The notes under the pieces were generated by a model. That model saw only the letters and a program-made list of their open reading frames with translations. It was not told the origin of the DNA and made no database searches. A DNA stretch of 5,625 nucleotides, taken from NCBI GenBank assembly GCA_026986055.1, contig JALSPH010000005.1, positions 1 through 5,625 on the forward strand, given 5' to 3'. The DNA comes from Campylobacterales bacterium. Lineage in GTDB: Bacteria; Campylobacterota; Campylobacteria; Campylobacterales; Hydrogenimonadaceae. The position numbers and the translations under genes are program-made. Of the stretch, positions 1-5,625 are shown piece by piece (positions within the stretch are counted from its first letter, which is position 1; each line of letters opens with the position of its first letter).

Positions 1-569
1 CCCAATCGGTCGGCATACGATATATGCCTTGCAATCTCGCTACTAGCCCCCTCTCCCTGTACCAGCGTATCGACGACGACTATCTTCACAAGAGGCCACC
101 TCTTTTGCGCCACTCTTATGATATCCTGTATAGCGGCACCGGTTTTGGAGGTGACGACCGCAACCTTTCTTATGACTTTCGGTATCTCTTTTTTACGCTC
201 TGCGTTAAAGAGTCCCTCCTCTTGCAGCTTCTTTTTCAGCTGCTCGAAAGCTACGGCAAGGGCACCGGCTCCGTACGGCTCTGCCGTTTGAACCATCATC
301 TGATAGTTTCCTCGGGGCACATAGACAGTTATCGCGCCGCTTAGCACTACATGAGCGCCCTCTTCGAGTCTGAACTTGAGTCTTGCGGCACTCGAGCGAA
401 ACATTACGCATGAGAGGCTGCTTCTTTCATCTTTGATCGTAAAGTAGATATGACCGCTGCTATGGTATGTGACGCGAGAGATCTCCCCTTCGACTCTTAC
501 CTGAACGAATGTAGACTCCAGAAGGGACTTGATCTGCTCGTTGAGTTTCGAAACGGTTAAGGTCTGCAT
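1..569 (-). CDS. xseA: Exodeoxyribonuclease VII large subunit XseA (3' end outside the window)
   Basis: Catalytic subunit of exonuclease VII, which degrades single-stranded DNA from both ends in repair and recombination, together with the small subunit XseB (not in this window). I translated the frame by hand because it runs off the left edge without a stop. It gives 189 full codons plus a final Gly, compared with about 456 residues in E. coli, so somewhat more than half is missing. Residues 1-100 form the OB-fold DNA-binding domain: LTVSKLNEQIKSLLE (4-18), VRVEGEISR (24-32), SSGHIYFTIKDE (37-48) and VPRGNYQMMVQTAEPYGAGAL (84-104). AFEQLKKKLQEEGLF (107-121) then leads into the catalytic domain, with KVAVVTSKTGAAIQDII (135-151) and TLVQGEGA (168-175). 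The ATG overlaps the ubiE stop (TGATG). No frameshift is seen. The identification is firm. Confidence 0.96.
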   Translation of the reverse strand, partial: MQTLTVSKLNEQIKSLLESTFVQVRVEGEISRVTYHSSGHIYFTIKDERSSLSCVMFRSSAARLKFRLEEGAHVVLSGAITVYVPRGNYQMMVQTAEPYGAGALAVAFEQLKKKLQEEGLFNAERKKEIPKVIRKVAVVTSKTGAAIQDIIRVAQKRWPLVKIVVVDTLVQGEGASSEIARHISYADRL

Positions 570-1288
570 CACTTCTTTGCGATAATCAGTGTCGATATAC
601 CCATAGAAAAGGATTGCGTGTACTCTACCGTAAAGCCCGCCTTTTCAAGTTCGCTCTTTAACATATCCGTAGTCAAGAAACCTTCTATAGAGTCGGGCAG
701 ATATCTGTAAGCTTCGTAGTTTCTACTTACCAGACCGCCTATGGTCGGCAATATTTTTTGCATGTAAAAATCTACTACTTTTCCTTTGAGTCCCCTATCT
801 TCTCTTTTGGTAAACTCCAATATCACAACCATGCCGCCCGGCTTCAATACCCTGTAAAACTCGTTTATCGCCTCTTGTCTGTCGACTACGTTTCTTATCC
901 CGTAGCTTATGGAGAGTATATCGGAGGTGTTCTCTTCTATGGGCATCTCCTGCGCCTTTGCGACGACAAAATCGGCATAGTCGACCTTCTCTTTGGCAAC
1001 CTTCAGCATCCCTTCGGAGGGGTCTACTCCTATAAAGCGCTTGAAAGTGACACCTGCACTCTCGCCCCTATCTCTCCACCACTGAAGCATATCTCCGGTA
1101 CCGCAAGCGACATCCAACACGGTCAAATCATCCTGCCTATCCAGAAGTTGAAAGGTTTTGTCGCACCCCTTTTTGCGCCACGACTTGTCTATCCCCATAC
1201 TCAAAACTCTGTTCGTAACGTCGTATGTCGATGCGATCTCGTCGAACATCGATACGATCTTCTCCTGCTTTTGCCTCTTATCTTCCAT
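569..1288 (-). CDS. ubiE: Demethylmenaquinone (quinone) C-methyltransferase UbiE/MenG
   Basis: SAM-dependent class I methyltransferase that adds the ring methyl group to demethylmenaquinone (and, in ubiquinone makers, to the ubiquinone precursor). It is cytoplasmic and acts on a membrane-bound lipid quinone. The protein has 239 residues, within family range. The first UbiE signature is present at 22-40 (YDVTNRVLSMGIDKSWRKK), SAM motif I at VLDVACGTGDM (57-67), the acidic motif II region at IGVDPSEGML (86-95), SYGIRNV (128-134), and the second signature at RVLKPGGMVVILEFTK (146-161). The C-terminus has the typical RNYEAYRYLPDSIEGF stretch (189-204). Campylobacterota are known to respire on menaquinone, often made by the futalosine route, so demethylmenaquinone is the likely substrate and menG would be an equally good symbol. 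The start overlaps ribD by 11 bases and has a partial AAGGG ribosome-binding site. The TGA stop shares one base with the xseA ATG. Confidence 0.94.
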   Translation of the reverse strand: MEDKRQKQEKIVSMFDEIASTYDVTNRVLSMGIDKSWRKKGCDKTFQLLDRQDDLTVLDVACGTGDMLQWWRDRGESAGVTFKRFIGVDPSEGMLKVAKEKVDYADFVVAKAQEMPIEENTSDILSISYGIRNVVDRQEAINEFYRVLKPGGMVVILEFTKREDRGLKGKVVDFYMQKILPTIGGLVSRNYEAYRYLPDSIEGFLTTDMLKSELEKAGFTVEYTQSFSMGISTLIIAKK

Positions 1289-2297
1289 CTTCGGCCCTTA
1301 ACCATAATATTACATCTTCTGCCATGCTGCCTTGGTGCACAACTTCAAAACCAAATGTGCCATTATATCCCATTCCCTCTTTGATAAACGGGGCAACAAA
1401 TAGAACCATCCAATCTATCTGCCCTTTCAAAGCTCTCAAGGTACCTCCGCCCCCTTCGACCATCACAAGACCCCTCTTTGGAAGCTCCTTGATATCGCCT
1501 ATAAAATCGACCCTTCTATTCTCTACGCTAAAAAGTGGAGTATCTTTCTCTATCTTATTAAAATCTCTTGTCAAAATCGAGATATCCGGTGCCCTTCCGC
1601 CGCTAAGTCTGCAATCCAAAAGCGGGCGATCGACTCTGACGGTATTTCCTCCGATAACAAGCCTGTCGACCTTCGATCTTACTTTATGAACCCACTTTCT
1701 GGACTCCATGGAGCTTATTACCCCTCCATCTATAACACCGTTTAGTGTCTGCGCAAGCTTGAAAAAGAGAAATCTTCCCTCTTGCCATTTCAAAAAAGGC
1801 TCTATAAGATCTTCGCAACGAGCCTTCTGGATACCGATTTTTACCTCAACGCCACGACTCCTAAGATACTCGGCCCCGCCCGCTGCATCGATGTTTGGAT
1901 CTTTGACCCCTATAACCGCTCTTTTAAAGCCAAGGTCTGCTATGAGTTTGCTGCAGGGAGGTGTCTTTCCGTGATGGTTGCAAGGCTCCAAAGTAACGTA
2001 TATGGTGCAATCGTTGAAAAGTGTTTTGGAGCGTCCTGTAAGCTCTTTATGAAGGTATGCGGCATCTTCTATATCTTTCAAACTCTCATCTTCGCTCAAA
2101 TGTGTGTAGGCGTCTCTTATGGCAAGCAGTTCGGCATGGGCTTTGCCTGCCTCTTTATGAGCATTTCGAGCGAGGATTTTGCCGCATCCGTCCACAACGA
2201 CGGCTCCTACGGCGGGGTTTGGGTATGTAAGAAGTTGATATTTCCACGCTTCACTAAGAGCGAGGCGCATATAGAAGGAGTCTTCCAATATTACCAT
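1278..2297 (-). CDS. ribD: Bifunctional riboflavin deaminase-reductase RibD
   Basis: Performs the second and third steps of riboflavin synthesis: deamination of the GTP-derived diaminopyrimidine, then NADPH-dependent reduction of its ribose side chain. The N-terminal deaminase domain (about 1-150) carries the zinc site: His54 and catalytic Glu56 in HAE, and Cys106 and Cys115 in PCNHHGKTPPC. TYPNPAVGAVVV (24-35) is the usual substrate-binding region. The C-terminal reductase domain (about 175-339) has FKLAQTLNGVID (179-190), GGNTVRVDRPLLDCR (216-230) and VEGGGGTL (280-287). The protein has 339 residues, compared with 367 in E. coli. It is unusual in a roughly 25-30-residue insert between HAE and the PC motif, and in a shortened loop after TLNG. 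The ATG start matches the N-terminus of E. coli RibD (D-E-x-Y-M...AL) and lies inside the rimP stop region, with no clear Shine-Dalgarno. The 3' end overlaps ubiE by 11 bases. Confidence 0.96.
   Translation of the reverse strand: MVILEDSFYMRLALSEAWKYQLLTYPNPAVGAVVVDGCGKILARNAHKEAGKAHAELLAIRDAYTHLSEDESLKDIEDAAYLHKELTGRSKTLFNDCTIYVTLEPCNHHGKTPPCSKLIADLGFKRAVIGVKDPNIDAAGGAEYLRSRGVEVKIGIQKARCEDLIEPFLKWQEGRFLFFKLAQTLNGVIDGGVISSMESRKWVHKVRSKVDRLVIGGNTVRVDRPLLDCRLSGGRAPDISILTRDFNKIEKDTPLFSVENRRVDFIGDIKELPKRGLVMVEGGGGTLRALKGQIDWMVLFVAPFIKEGMGYNGTFGFEVVHQGSMAEDVILWLRAEDGR
1295..1299 (-). promoter_or_regulatory. Partial ribosome-binding site of ubiE
   Basis: AAGGG on the minus strand, 6 bases before the ubiE ATG and inside the last codons of ribD. 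It is a partial Shine-Dalgarno match at good spacing and supports the first ATG (MEDKRQ...) rather than the internal Met14. Confidence 0.5.
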
Positions 2298-2719
2298 TCA
2301 AAATAGGTACGGGCTTTTCTTATTTCGCTTAGAGGAAACTCCTCTTTGCCCACGGAGGTCTTAAGCAGCACTTTTCCGTTCTCAAACCCAAGAAGCTTTC
2401 CCTTCACTACATCGCCGCTGCTAAGTTTCAAACGAACGTCGCTTCCTACGGAGTTGATGAAGTGTTCAGGTTTTTTCAGAGTTCTCTCCACACCCGGAGA
2501 GCTTACCTCTAGATAGTACTGACCGCTTACGGGAGGGTAGACATCGAGCATAGGCGATAGGTCTCTGCTTATATCGGCACAAAGATCCAGGTCGACTCCG
2601 CCATCTTTAAGGATATAAACCCTGTAGATCGTTCTGCCGTCCTCACTGACGGTTTCGGTGTCGTAGAGTTTAGCCCCGTGGGACTCCACTACCTTTCTCA
2701 CCTCCTCTTCGACGCTCAC
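2291..2719 (-). CDS. rimP: Ribosome maturation factor RimP
   Basis: Factor needed for maturation of the 30S subunit (formerly YhbC/DUF150); cytoplasmic. The protein has 142 residues, in the usual 140-160 range. The N-terminal alpha/beta domain ends in the family's most conserved stretch, YYLEVSSPGVERTLKKPEHF (68-87). A C-terminal SH3-like beta domain follows (about 92-142), with VKGKLLGFENGKVLL and the final FPLSEIRKARTYFEW. Translation starts at a GTG codon (2719-2717) that overlaps the rbfA TGA; the choice is supported by a strong AAGGAG Shine-Dalgarno 5 bases upstream and by the lack of a better start nearby. The TAA stop lies inside the first codons of ribD (7-base overlap). RimP is usually found near nusA-infB; here it follows infB and rbfA, and no nusA is seen in the window. 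Confidence 0.97.
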   Translation of the reverse strand: MSVEEEVRKVVESHGAKLYDTETVSEDGRTIYRVYILKDGGVDLDLCADISRDLSPMLDVYPPVSGQYYLEVSSPGVERTLKKPEHFINSVGSDVRLKLSSGDVVKGKLLGFENGKVLLKTSVGKEEFPLSEIRKARTYFEW

Positions 2720-3072
2720 TTGATCTCCTTTTCGATAATGGAGAAGAGTTCGTCCATTCTCTTCACACGCTCAAGCTCACGGTCGAACTTGAAGTGAAAT
2801 TTCGGTGACTTGAACCAACCTTCAGCCTTCAGACAGTAGGCTTCAAGACCCTTCGTGACCTTTTTAAGCTGCTTTAGAATGACCTTCTGGTCTGCCTCTT
2901 CCACTCCTGTAGGGTCAAGATATACGTCGGCATCGTTTCGTCCGCGGCTGCATACCACTTCGGTTACGGTAAGCCCTCTCAATCTCTCATCTGCAAGTTG
3001 CGAAAGAGCCTCGGGAATCAGCTCCCGCAAAATCGACTCGGTTCTATGGCGTTTTATCTCTTCTGCCGTCAT
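2716..3072 (-). CDS. rbfA: 30S ribosome-binding factor RbfA
   Basis: Small cold-shock-type assembly factor that binds the 30S subunit near the 5' end of 16S rRNA and helps late maturation. The protein has 118 residues, slightly shorter than E. coli RbfA (about 133). The N-terminal helix [17 protein letters not shown] (10-26) is followed by a short [26 protein letters not shown] segment that matches the first part of the RbfA KH-like fold, where other members have a D-P/E-R-L...VT-V sequence. The C-terminal part has the expected helix and a basic [16 protein letters not shown] stretch. The ATG at 3072 overlaps the infB stop as ATGA, and the TGA stop overlaps the rimP GTG as GTGA. A GAGGAG Shine-Dalgarno lies 11 bases upstream, inside infB. 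The infB-rbfA-rimP neighbourhood strongly supports the call. Confidence 0.96.
   Translation of the reverse strand: MTAEEIKRHRTESILRELIPEALSQLADERLRGLTVTEVVCSRGRNDADVYLDPTGVEEADQKVILKQLKKVTKGLEAYCLKAEGWFKSPKFHFKFDRELERVKRMDELFSIIEKEIK
2725..2730 (-). promoter_or_regulatory. Strong ribosome-binding site of rimP
   Basis: On the minus strand the sequence reads AAGGAG, then 5 bases, then the GTG start of rimP. It is formed by the last codons of rbfA (Glu-Lys-Glu-Ile-Lys-stop). The near-perfect Shine-Dalgarno supports GTG as the true start and would allow new initiation in addition to coupling with rbfA. Confidence 0.85.
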
Positions 3073-5625
3073 AGAGTCGCTTTCTCCTCTTTCTCTTCGT
3101 AGGCTTCTATAACGTCACCCACTTTGATGTCGTTGAAATTCTCGAGCATAAGACCGCACTCATACCCTTTGCCGACCTCTTTCGCGTCGTCTTTGAAGCG
3201 TTTGAGCGAACTTATTCTCGTATCGTATATGACTACACCGTCTCTGATGAGGCGGGCTTTCGCATTTCTTCTGATAACTCCATCCGTTACGATACATCCT
3301 GCGATAGTCCCCACTTTGGCTACGCTGAACGTTTCGCGAACCTCGGCCTGGCCTATTCCCTCTTCGCTGATAACAGGGCTCATCAATCCGCTTAGAAGCG
3401 CTTTTACATCATCTATCAAATCGTATATGATGGAGTATGTCTTTATCTCCACTCCAAGCTGCTTCGCTTTCTCTTTTATCTTGGCCGTAGGCCTTACGTT
3501 GAACCCAAGTATGACCGCATTTTGGTCGGCATTTGCCAAAGCTACGTCGCTCTCCGTTATACCGCCGACACCGGAGTGGATGATCTCGATCTTGACCTCT
3601 TCGTTTTTAAGCTTCTCGAGGCTCCCTTTTATCGCCTCCAAAGAGCCCTGCACATCCGCTTTCACTATTACAGGCAGAGACTTTATCTGCCCTTCGGCTA
3701 TCAGAGCGCTAAGCTCGTCAAGTGTCACTTTCGTACTCTTCGAGAGCTCTTTTTGTCTCAGGTACTCGGCACGCTTCTGGGCAAGCTCCCTTACCTCTTT
3801 GTCGCTCTCCATAGCTACCATGATCTCGCCTGCACCCGGGACCTCATGTAGTCCGACTACAACGCCGGGATCGCTCGGCCCTATCTGCTTGACCTGTTTT
3901 CCAAGGTCGTTCAGTATGGTTCTGACCCGCCCGAAGGTTCTGCCGCATATGACATGGTCTCCTACATGAAGAGTTCCGTTTTTGACTATGACGGTGGCTA
4001 CCGGCCCTCTACCCTTCTCCAAAGAGCTCTCTATCACGATAGCTTTTGCAAGACGTTTAGGGTTGGCTTTAAGCTCCATAATCTCCGCTTGCAGCAAGAT
4101 TGTCTCAAGCAGATCGTCAAGACCTTGGCCGGTCTTGGCGGAAACCTCCACAAACTCATACTCTCCGCCCCAATCTACAGGCATATAGCCAAGCTCTGCA
4201 AGTTGAGACTTGACCATATCGGGGTTTGCATCCGGCTTGTCGATTTTGTTTATCGCTATTATCATAGGGACGTCGGCAGCCTTTGCATGGTTCAAAGCCT
4301 CTATTGTCTGAGGTTTTACCCCGTCGTCTGCGGCCACGACGATAATGACGATATCGGTAGCCTGGGCACCGCGTGCTCTCATCTCCGTGAAAGCTTCGTG
4401 ACCCGGCGTATCTATGAAGGTGATCTTTTTGCCATCTTTTTCGACTTGGTAGGCTCCGACATGCTGGGTTATACCGCCCGCCTCGCGCTCGGCTACTTTG
4501 GACTCCCTGATCTTGTCGAGAAGAGATGTCTTTCCGTGGTCGACATGCCCCATTATCGTAATTACCGGCGGCCTCTCTTCAAGATACTCATCTTCTACGG
4601 CATCGTAGGCACTTACATAATCGAGCTCATCGAGAGGGTTGATAGTTTTGACTTCCACACCGAACTCTTCGGCCAAAATCTCTATCTCATCCTTTTCCAA
4701 AAAGTCGTTTTTAGTTACCATCTTGCCCAGAGCGAAAAGGACTTTTATAACCTCTCCGGTAGTTTTTCCTACCTTTTCCGCAAACTCATATACTCTCACC
4801 TCTTCGGGAATACTCACTACCGATGACACGGCACTCTCTTTCTCCACTCTTTTGTGGCGCTTTTTCGGTGCCGTACGACTTACGCTGCGGCTTCCTCTTT
4901 TTTGCGGGCCTCTACGCCCTACAGGCTGCTTCTGCCGCGGCTGTTCGGGCTTGAGAGTTACGGGTGATTTGGGCTCTTCCATGCGGCCCAGCTCTTCACT
5001 GAAGTCCGGAAGCACTACCTCTTCGGTAGAGTAGTCGACCGGAATCACGTTTGAACTTCCTATATCTCTATCTTCGAGCAGATTGAGTTTGACTCCGCTC
5101 TCTTTGGAGCCTGGGGCTGGCGCCGGTTTTTTGGCTTTTTTCTTGGGCTTTTTCCCTACCAACGACTCGTCCGCGGAGGCGACTATGCGATTTTCAAGAG
5201 CTATCTCGCTCTTTTTGATAGAGGAGGTTTCAGACTTCGTCTCGGTAACCTTGGGTCGTTTCTTTTTGACTATGAATATGCCGCGACGCCTCTTTACGGA
5301 AGCTTCCGCCACACTCTCTTTTACCTCTTTGGGCTCCTCTTTTTTGGACTCCTCTTTGGCAACACTCTCTTTCTCAGTCTCCGTACTCCCATTTTGAGGC
5401 TCCTTATCTCTCTTCTCCTCTACAGCCTCCTGTTTGGCCTCTTCGGCCTTTTTCGAAGGAGCACTCTCTTTCTCTTTCACTACCTTCGCTTCAGCAGACT
5501 CCTTCTCTTCTACGACAGGAGCCTCCTCACTCTTCTTGACCTCTTTGGCTTCTCTTTTTTCGGCTTCTGCCACACTCTCTTTTTCGCTCTTTTTGGCCTC
5601 TTCTTTGGGCTCAGGAGACTTTACG
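3069..5625 (-). CDS. infB: Translation initiation factor IF-2 (5' end outside the window)
   Basis: GTPase that brings initiator fMet-tRNA to the 30S subunit and promotes 50S joining; cytoplasmic. The frame is open to the right edge, giving 851 visible residues. Numbering from the GTG (Val) codon at 5573: residues 1-250 are a Lys/Glu/Ala-rich, probably disordered linker; an IF2_N-type domain starts at [13 protein letters not shown] (257-269). The G domain has G1 GHVDHGKT (342-349), G2 GGITQ (366-370), G3 DTPGH (388-392), G4 NKID (442-445) and G5 SAK (478-480). The EF-Tu-like domain 2, the IF-2-specific domain 3 and the C-terminal fMet-tRNA-binding domain follow to residue 834. All GTPase motifs are intact. 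The GTG at 5573 is not the start: 17 more residues of the same linker type precede it, and a first IF2_N domain is expected further upstream. The TGA stop overlaps the rbfA start by 4 bases. Identity is certain; only the N-terminus is unknown. Confidence 0.98.
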   Translation of the reverse strand, partial: VKSPEPKEEAKKSEKESVAEAEKREAKEVKKSEEAPVVEEKESAEAKVVKEKESAPSKKAEEAKQEAVEEKRDKEPQNGSTETEKESVAKEESKKEEPKEVKESVAEASVKRRRGIFIVKKKRPKVTETKSETSSIKKSEIALENRIVASADESLVGKKPKKKAKKPAPAPGSKESGVKLNLLEDRDIGSSNVIPVDYSTEEVVLPDFSEELGRMEEPKSPVTLKPEQPRQKQPVGRRGPQKRGSRSVSRTAPKKRHKRVEKESAVSSVVSIPEEVRVYEFAEKVGKTTGEVIKVLFALGKMVTKNDFLEKDEIEILAEEFGVEVKTINPLDELDYVSAYDAVEDEYLEERPPVITIMGHVDHGKTSLLDKIRESKVAEREAGGITQHVGAYQVEKDGKKITFIDTPGHEAFTEMRARGAQATDIVIIVVAADDGVKPQTIEALNHAKAADVPMIIAINKIDKPDANPDMVKSQLAELGYMPVDWGGEYEFVEVSAKTGQGLDDLLETILLQAEIMELKANPKRLAKAIVIESSLEKGRGPVATVIVKNGTLHVGDHVICGRTFGRVRTILNDLGKQVKQIGPSDPGVVVGLHEVPGAGEIMVAMESDKEVRELAQKRAEYLRQKELSKSTKVTLDELSALIAEGQIKSLPVIVKADVQGSLEAIKGSLEKLKNEEVKIEIIHSGVGGITESDVALANADQNAVILGFNVRPTAKIKEKAKQLGVEIKTYSIIYDLIDDVKALLSGLMSPVISEEGIGQAEVRETFSVAKVGTIAGCIVTDGVIRRNAKARLIRDGVVIYDTRISSLKRFKDDAKEVGKGYECGLMLENFNDIKVGDVIEAYEEKEEKATL
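3084..3090 (-). promoter_or_regulatory. Ribosome-binding site of rbfA
   Basis: AGAGGAG on the minus strand, inside the last codons of infB (around Glu-Glu-Lys), 11 bases before the rbfA ATG. The spacing is at the long end of normal. It supports the ATG that overlaps the infB stop. Confidence 0.65.
4832..5582 (-). repeat. In-frame dispersed repeat encoding Lys-Glu-Ser in the IF-2 linker
   Basis: The 10-mer AAAGAGAGTG (minus strand) occurs five times, at 5573-5582, 5462-5471, 5363-5372, 5312-5321 and 4832-4841. Each copy is in the same codon phase and encodes Lys-Glu-Ser followed by Val or Ala. Spacings between successive copies are 37, 33, 17 and 160 codons. A sixth Lys-Glu-Ser-Ala near 5493-5510 uses different codons. 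All copies lie in the low-complexity linker before the IF2_N domain. This is a coding repeat, not a mobile element; origin by slippage or local duplication is possible but not shown. Confidence 0.7.

Noticed and set aside
205..411. A 68-codon minus-strand frame with an internal ATG
   Set aside because: It is an out-of-frame reading within the xseA OB-fold region; the correct frame matches XseA without interruption from 569 to 1.
758..1384. A 208-codon open frame on the plus strand
   Set aside because: It is antisense to ubiE and the end of ribD, both of which are firmly identified. It has no family motif.
1782..2306. A 174-codon open frame on the plus strand
   Set aside because: It is antisense to the RibD deaminase domain, including its zinc motifs, and has no recognisable product.
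3124..3969. A 281-codon open frame on the plus strand
   Set aside because: It is antisense to the C-terminal half of IF-2 and rich in Ser, Leu and Pro, as expected from the reverse of Lys/Glu/Gly-rich coding sequence.
3954..4826. A 290-codon open frame on the plus strand
   Set aside because: It lies wholly antisense to the IF-2 GTPase and IF2_N domains, whose conserved motifs are intact. The translation resembles no known family and is explained by the codon bias of the opposite strand.
4980..4982. Possible internal start giving a short IF-2 isoform, as known in E. coli
   Set aside because: This is the first in-frame ATG after 5573 (Met198), but the bases before it (GAGCTGGGCCGC) give no convincing Shine-Dalgarno, so no isoform can be supported.
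5300..5625. Repeated CTCTTT-rich tract considered as a CRISPR or tandem-repeat array
   Set aside because: Units are irregularly spaced, in codon phase and part of an open coding frame; there are no equal-length spacers.
1..5625. Search for promoters, terminators, tRNAs, riboswitches (including an FMN element near ribD) and insertion sequences
   Set aside because: No gene-free stretch exists, since all junctions overlap. I saw no stem-loop followed by a T run and no FMN-riboswitch-like sequence before ribD.

Overview
The window is gene-dense bacterial chromosome. Every gene lies on the minus strand, so the transcription order runs from high to low coordinates: infB (cut at the right edge), rbfA, rimP, ribD, ubiE/menG, xseA (cut at the left edge). 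All five junctions overlap, by 4, 4, 7, 11 and 1 bases. There is no intergenic gap, and no promoter, terminator, RNA gene, mobile element or CRISPR array can be seen. This looks like the interior of one operon whose promoter lies beyond base 5625 and whose end lies before base 1.

The likely source is a member of the Campylobacterota (Epsilonproteobacteria), probably an environmental or vent-type relative of Sulfurovum, Sulfurimonas, Nitratiruptor or Hydrogenimonas rather than Campylobacter or Helicobacter. This is inferred from protein character: RbfA with a VTEVVCSRG segment, RibD with a long insert in its deaminase domain, a UbiE-type methyltransferase with a GVDPSEGML segment, and IF-2 with a long Lys/Glu-rich linker. 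Base composition, judged by eye, is in the high 40s percent GC, which is high for the pathogenic genera. The genus cannot be fixed from this window.

Region by region: 3069-5625 encodes translation initiation factor IF-2 without its extreme N-terminus. 2716-3072 encodes RbfA and 2291-2719 encodes RimP, two 30S ribosome-maturation factors. 1278-2297 encodes the bifunctional riboflavin enzyme RibD. 569-1288 encodes the quinone C-methyltransferase UbiE/MenG. 1-569 encodes the N-terminal 190 residues of the exonuclease VII large subunit XseA.

The first three genes serve initiation and small-subunit assembly. The next two make a flavin precursor and a respiratory quinone, and the last processes single-stranded DNA. 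They share transcription and probably translational coupling rather than one pathway. I see no new system here. The points worth a second look are a codon-identical Lys-Glu-Ser repeat and short conserved-looking islands in the IF-2 linker, an insert and a compressed NADPH/substrate loop in RibD, and the unequal ribosome-binding sites along the overlapping genes.
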